Shown here: positions 60,962 through 64,000 of the stretch, in pieces
How the letters are laid out: each line of letters opens with the position of its first letter
How positions within the stretch are numbered: the stretch's first letter is position 1
Assembly: GCA_963921425.1 (NCBI GenBank)
Contig: OY992834.1
Span: forward strand, 3,162,001 to 3,226,000
From: Dryas octopetala
Lineage: Eukaryota; Streptophyta; Magnoliopsida; Rosales; Rosaceae
Reading direction: 5' to 3'
DNA: 64,000 nucleotides
The notes under the pieces: generated by a model
Seen by the model: only the letters and a program-made list of their open reading frames with translations
Told to the model about the DNA's origin: nothing
The model's database searches: none
Made by a program: the position numbers and the translations under genes

Positions 60962-61720
60962 ATTTGTTAAGTTTTGTATTGTCCCGAGAATAATTAACTG
61001 TAAAGTAAAATAGCTTTGGAATATAATATATGTATGCAAAAGTTTTGTGCGTGTAAAAATGCTTTGCCGAAGTGCTTGATAAATTTAATGTAAAAAATTA
61101 AAAATTTTGTAGGTATGTATAATGACTAAATTTTAATGTAAAAACGTAGCTTAATTTTATCCACAATAGCTTTAAAAAGTAAGCAGATAGCTACTTTGAA
61201 AAAAATAAGAAAACTTAAATAAATGCAAATTTGCACTGAGTTGATCTATCATCTATCTCAATTTTACATATAAGGTACAAATTGTACAATAGTTCTAAAT
61301 TTAATGTAGAATTTTATAAAGAGATAATTAGACTTATGTCTTTTAGAAAAATAATTTTTAGATGAAGATTGTGGTGTTTTAAAATTTATAAGAAATTTTT
61401 TTTAATTCATAATAAAGTATTTTTCCTATTTTGAAGGGTATTTCCCCTTTTAGGATATAGAGTGGGCTTTGAAAAACCTGCATGTTAGATTTTAATTCCA
61501 AGATTTTGAGAACTAAAACTTAGCATAAAACCGTCCAAGAAGAAAAATAAAATAACAAATTCAGACAAAAAAAAAATAAAAAACACAAGTAACAACAAAT
61601 TCAGACAAAAAAAAAAAGTAACAACAAAGGAAAATTAAATAATTGGAAGAAAGGCGAAGCGCGAACGACATGTCGTTTATATGTAAAAAGTTCTTTTTAT
61701 GGTAATTGGCAAGGCAACAG
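60962..61720. other. AT-rich spacer before BIOF copy 2
   Basis: No gene. Two nearly identical patches of CAAATTCAGACAAAAAAAAA lie at about 61556 and 61589. Confidence 0.5.
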
Positions 61721-61829
61721 ACACGTTGGAGGTGAAGCATTATAGTACTCTTCAACGGTCCAACGACAGTCCAACTACACCCGCCGGCTTCTCTCTTTGC
61801 TCTGCTCTGCAAACTACAAAACGGAGACG
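61721..61829 (+). promoter_or_regulatory. Proximal promoter/leader of BIOF copy 2, shared with copy 1
   Basis: GGTGAAGCATTATA and GTCCAAC.ACAGTCCA recur in order at 56349-56400 upstream of copy 1, so the duplication included about 75-110 bp of upstream sequence. Sequence further upstream differs. Confidence 0.6.
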
Positions 61830-64000
61830 ATGAGGTCGTCGTGGGACCACTGGGTCGAAGACGCTCTCGACAAACTCCAACACCTGCAACTCCTCCGGTC
61901 TCTCAGACCCATTTACCTCCACAATGGACCCCAAAAAGCCCAACAACCTGTCGAAGATGAATTCGATGTGTTCGATGAAATGCAGCCGTGGGACAGATCC
62001 TCTGTGGAGGTTCATATTTCTGAACCAACGTTTCGGAAATGGCTCCATGACCTTCCCAGTTTCGGTAATGTTCCATTTTCCAATTGGGTTTTGTAGAATT
62101 TTCTCAGTTTAGGACTTACAATTGCGTTTCTGGAATTTGTAGGAGATGAGGAAGGTACCCACAAGTTCAAAAAGCTGCTTTTATTCTCTGGAAACGATTA
62201 TTTGGGCTTGAGTTCACATCCCACTATTGGAAAAGCTGCTGCTAAGGTTCTCTCTTTGTGACACTACTTTTCTAAAAATGATGTCTTTTAACTTACCATG
62301 TTTTTGAACCAATGTAATAAGAATTTAATTTCAACCAGGCAGCCCAAGAACATGGAATGGGCCCAAGGGGTTCTGCTTTAATCTGTGGATATACTGATTA
62401 CCACAGAAGACTGGAGTCATGCTTGGCAGACTTAAAGAAGAAAGAGGTATGAGCTGCTCTGTTTATGTAGTATATACTACTGCTTTCACTTCTTCATGTG
62501 GATTTTTTCGATCTGTGCTTGCTGTTAATTAGCCATGGTGTCAAGGGCCAATAACTAGAGACTTGGATTTAGACTGTCCCCTTTTACTGTCAGTCTGTCA
62601 CAGACACACGCTTGCCAATGCAGTAAACATCTCATTGCCTTTTTCAATTCTACGCAAAGATTAAAGTTCCATTTCATTGATTATGAGCCAGGACAATGGT
62701 TTTGTATGGTTTACTAAGTTGGGTGTGACTGTCTGAATTTTGATTACAAAACTTAAGTTTTTAGTTGAAATCCTTGGACATAACTGTGTGGTTCTTTGGA
62801 GGTCTAAAGTGTTTGATTCTGTTGTTCTGAATTTTATTTCTGATTTATTTGACTACTTTTAGGTGTTTTAGCTGAAAACTGATGCAATCTTGTTTAAAAT
62901 TTATCCACTAGGATTGCCTTCTTTGTCCTACAGGATTTGCAGCCAATATGGCCTTGATGGTAGCTTTGGGAAATATTGGCTCTCTCTTGGCTGCTGGAAA
63001 AACACCTTTACCTAATGAAAAGATTGCCATTTTTTCTGACACACTGAACCATGCGTCGATAATCGATGGTATTCGTCTTGCTGAACGACAAAAATCTGTA
63101 GAGATATTCATCTATAGACATTGTGACATGACTCACCTCAATGCATTGTTGTAGGTCTTAAACTTTTGTTTTAAATCTTTGTGTGCCTCTTCTTATTGGA
63201 TATTACCTTATTGTTTCCATAGCTTAGCAATGCATTTGTGCTTTGACAGGTCAAGTTGCACAATGAGGAAGAAAGTCGTTGTGACTGATAGGTAAGTGAT
63301 TCTATTTTTAAAAGCTACTTTCTATACCATCATTTTTGAGTTGGAACCAATTTCATAATTTTTATAAAGTGTTTCTATTTGATTTTATCTTGTTATCTTT
63401 CTTATGACTTGCATTTGTCTTTCACTACAGCTTGTTTAGTATGGATGGAGACTTTGCACCAATGGTTGAGCTTGTGAAGCTACGCAAGGAGCATGACTTT
63501 CTGTTAGTTATTGATGATGTAAGTTGTCTTGCACACATGGTACACATATAGGGATTAATGCTAACCCTTTCCTGTAAATTCCGTGGTATTTATTGAAAAA
63601 CCGTTGCATGATAATTAAATTTGAAAGTAAAAAGTTTGTATTTCAGATTTTTGTTATGTAGGTACAGTCGAAAATCAACCAGTTGATTGAATTTGTTACA
63701 GGAATAGGTGGCACTTGTTTTCATTGTCTTTTGATGTAGGTATAAGATATTAGTGATAAAAAGTCTTATTGTTAAAAAAACAACATAATAGTGATAAAAA
63801 GAAAATCCACTCTTTGATTCAGGCTCATGGAACATTTGTTTGTGGCAAAAATGGTGGTGGAGTGGCTGAGGAATGCCATTGCGAAATGGATGTTGACATA
63901 TGTGTTGGCACTTTGAGCAAGGCGGCAGGTTGCCATGGCGGATTCATTGCATGCAGGCAATTATTCATGCTTTCTTTTGCCTTAATTCTTTTGAATTATT
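61830..64000 (+). CDS. BIOF: KAPA synthase, BIOF, copy 2 (partial; continues beyond the window)
   Basis: Second tandem copy. Exons seen: 61830-62064, 62143-62246, 62339-62446, 62912-63150, 63250-63291, 63431-63518 and 63823-63956; the window ends in intron 7. Structure and phases match copy 1 exactly. Residues visible include SGNDYLGLSSHPTIGKAAAK, GSALICGYTDYHRRLE, NHASIIDG, VTDSLFSMDGDF and the PLP lysine in GTLSKAAGCHGG. It keeps LRSLRPIYL, the KTPLP stretch and the Ser that I recall from Arabidopsis BIOF, so it looks like the less diverged copy. Intron 7 also begins GC (63957). The last four exons and C-terminus are outside, so whether it is intact overall cannot be judged. Confidence 0.9.

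Noticed and set aside
1-64000. CRISPR array, prokaryotic operon or organelle insertion
   Set aside because: There are no regularly spaced repeats, no bacterial-type gene clusters and no recognisable chloroplast or mitochondrial genes in the window.

Overview
The window is nuclear DNA of a flowering plant. The genes have short GT-AG introns, the spacers are AT-rich and full of small DNA transposons, and several products are plant-specific: a PXY/TDR receptor kinase, a QWRF protein, a ZAT-type zinc finger and a peroxisomal-type KAPA synthase. Protein similarity recalled from memory suggests a eudicot, plausibly woody and possibly Rosaceae, but the genus cannot be fixed from sequence alone. One 200-base run of N (33728-33927) marks a scaffold gap.

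Layout from left to right. 286-8113 (-): SMC6, 20 exons, C-terminal end outside the window. 8400-13396: a gene-free block of nested DNA transposons, with a hAT remnant (9121-9893) and a 741-bp Mutator-type element (10649-11389). 13397-14500 (+): C2H2 zinc-finger repressor. 17719-19912 (+): QWRF-motif protein. 20035-21260: non-autonomous hAT element. 21647-25699 (-): PXY/TDR-like receptor kinase. 26358-27427: Mutator-type element with a GC-rich core. 27437-34722: gene-poor spacer. 34723-36484 (-): ribosomal protein eL15. 36775-37800: a small inverted-repeat element split by a solo LTR. 38215-40217 (+): conserved plant protein of unknown function with a C-terminal membrane anchor. 41021-44312 (-): RNA polymerase III subunit RPC4. 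49610-52039 (-): splicing factor SF1/BBP. 53406-54532 (-): 2-oxoglutarate dioxygenase. 56421-64000 (+): a tandem array of KAPA synthase (BIOF) genes, made of one complete copy, one 3' fragment beside an NBS-LRR scrap, and a second copy cut off by the window edge.

The genes are unrelated housekeeping and developmental loci and form no operon-like pathway. Exon boundaries were read by eye from splice sites and reading phase. For every complete multi-exon gene the exon lengths sum to a whole number of codons.

The most notable points are the diverging BIOF array, a Mutator-type element carrying a perfect E2F-like site in each arm (plus an E2F-like site in the SMC6 leader), and several elements whose target-site duplications can be read directly. 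I found no convincing sign of a wholly new multi-gene system.
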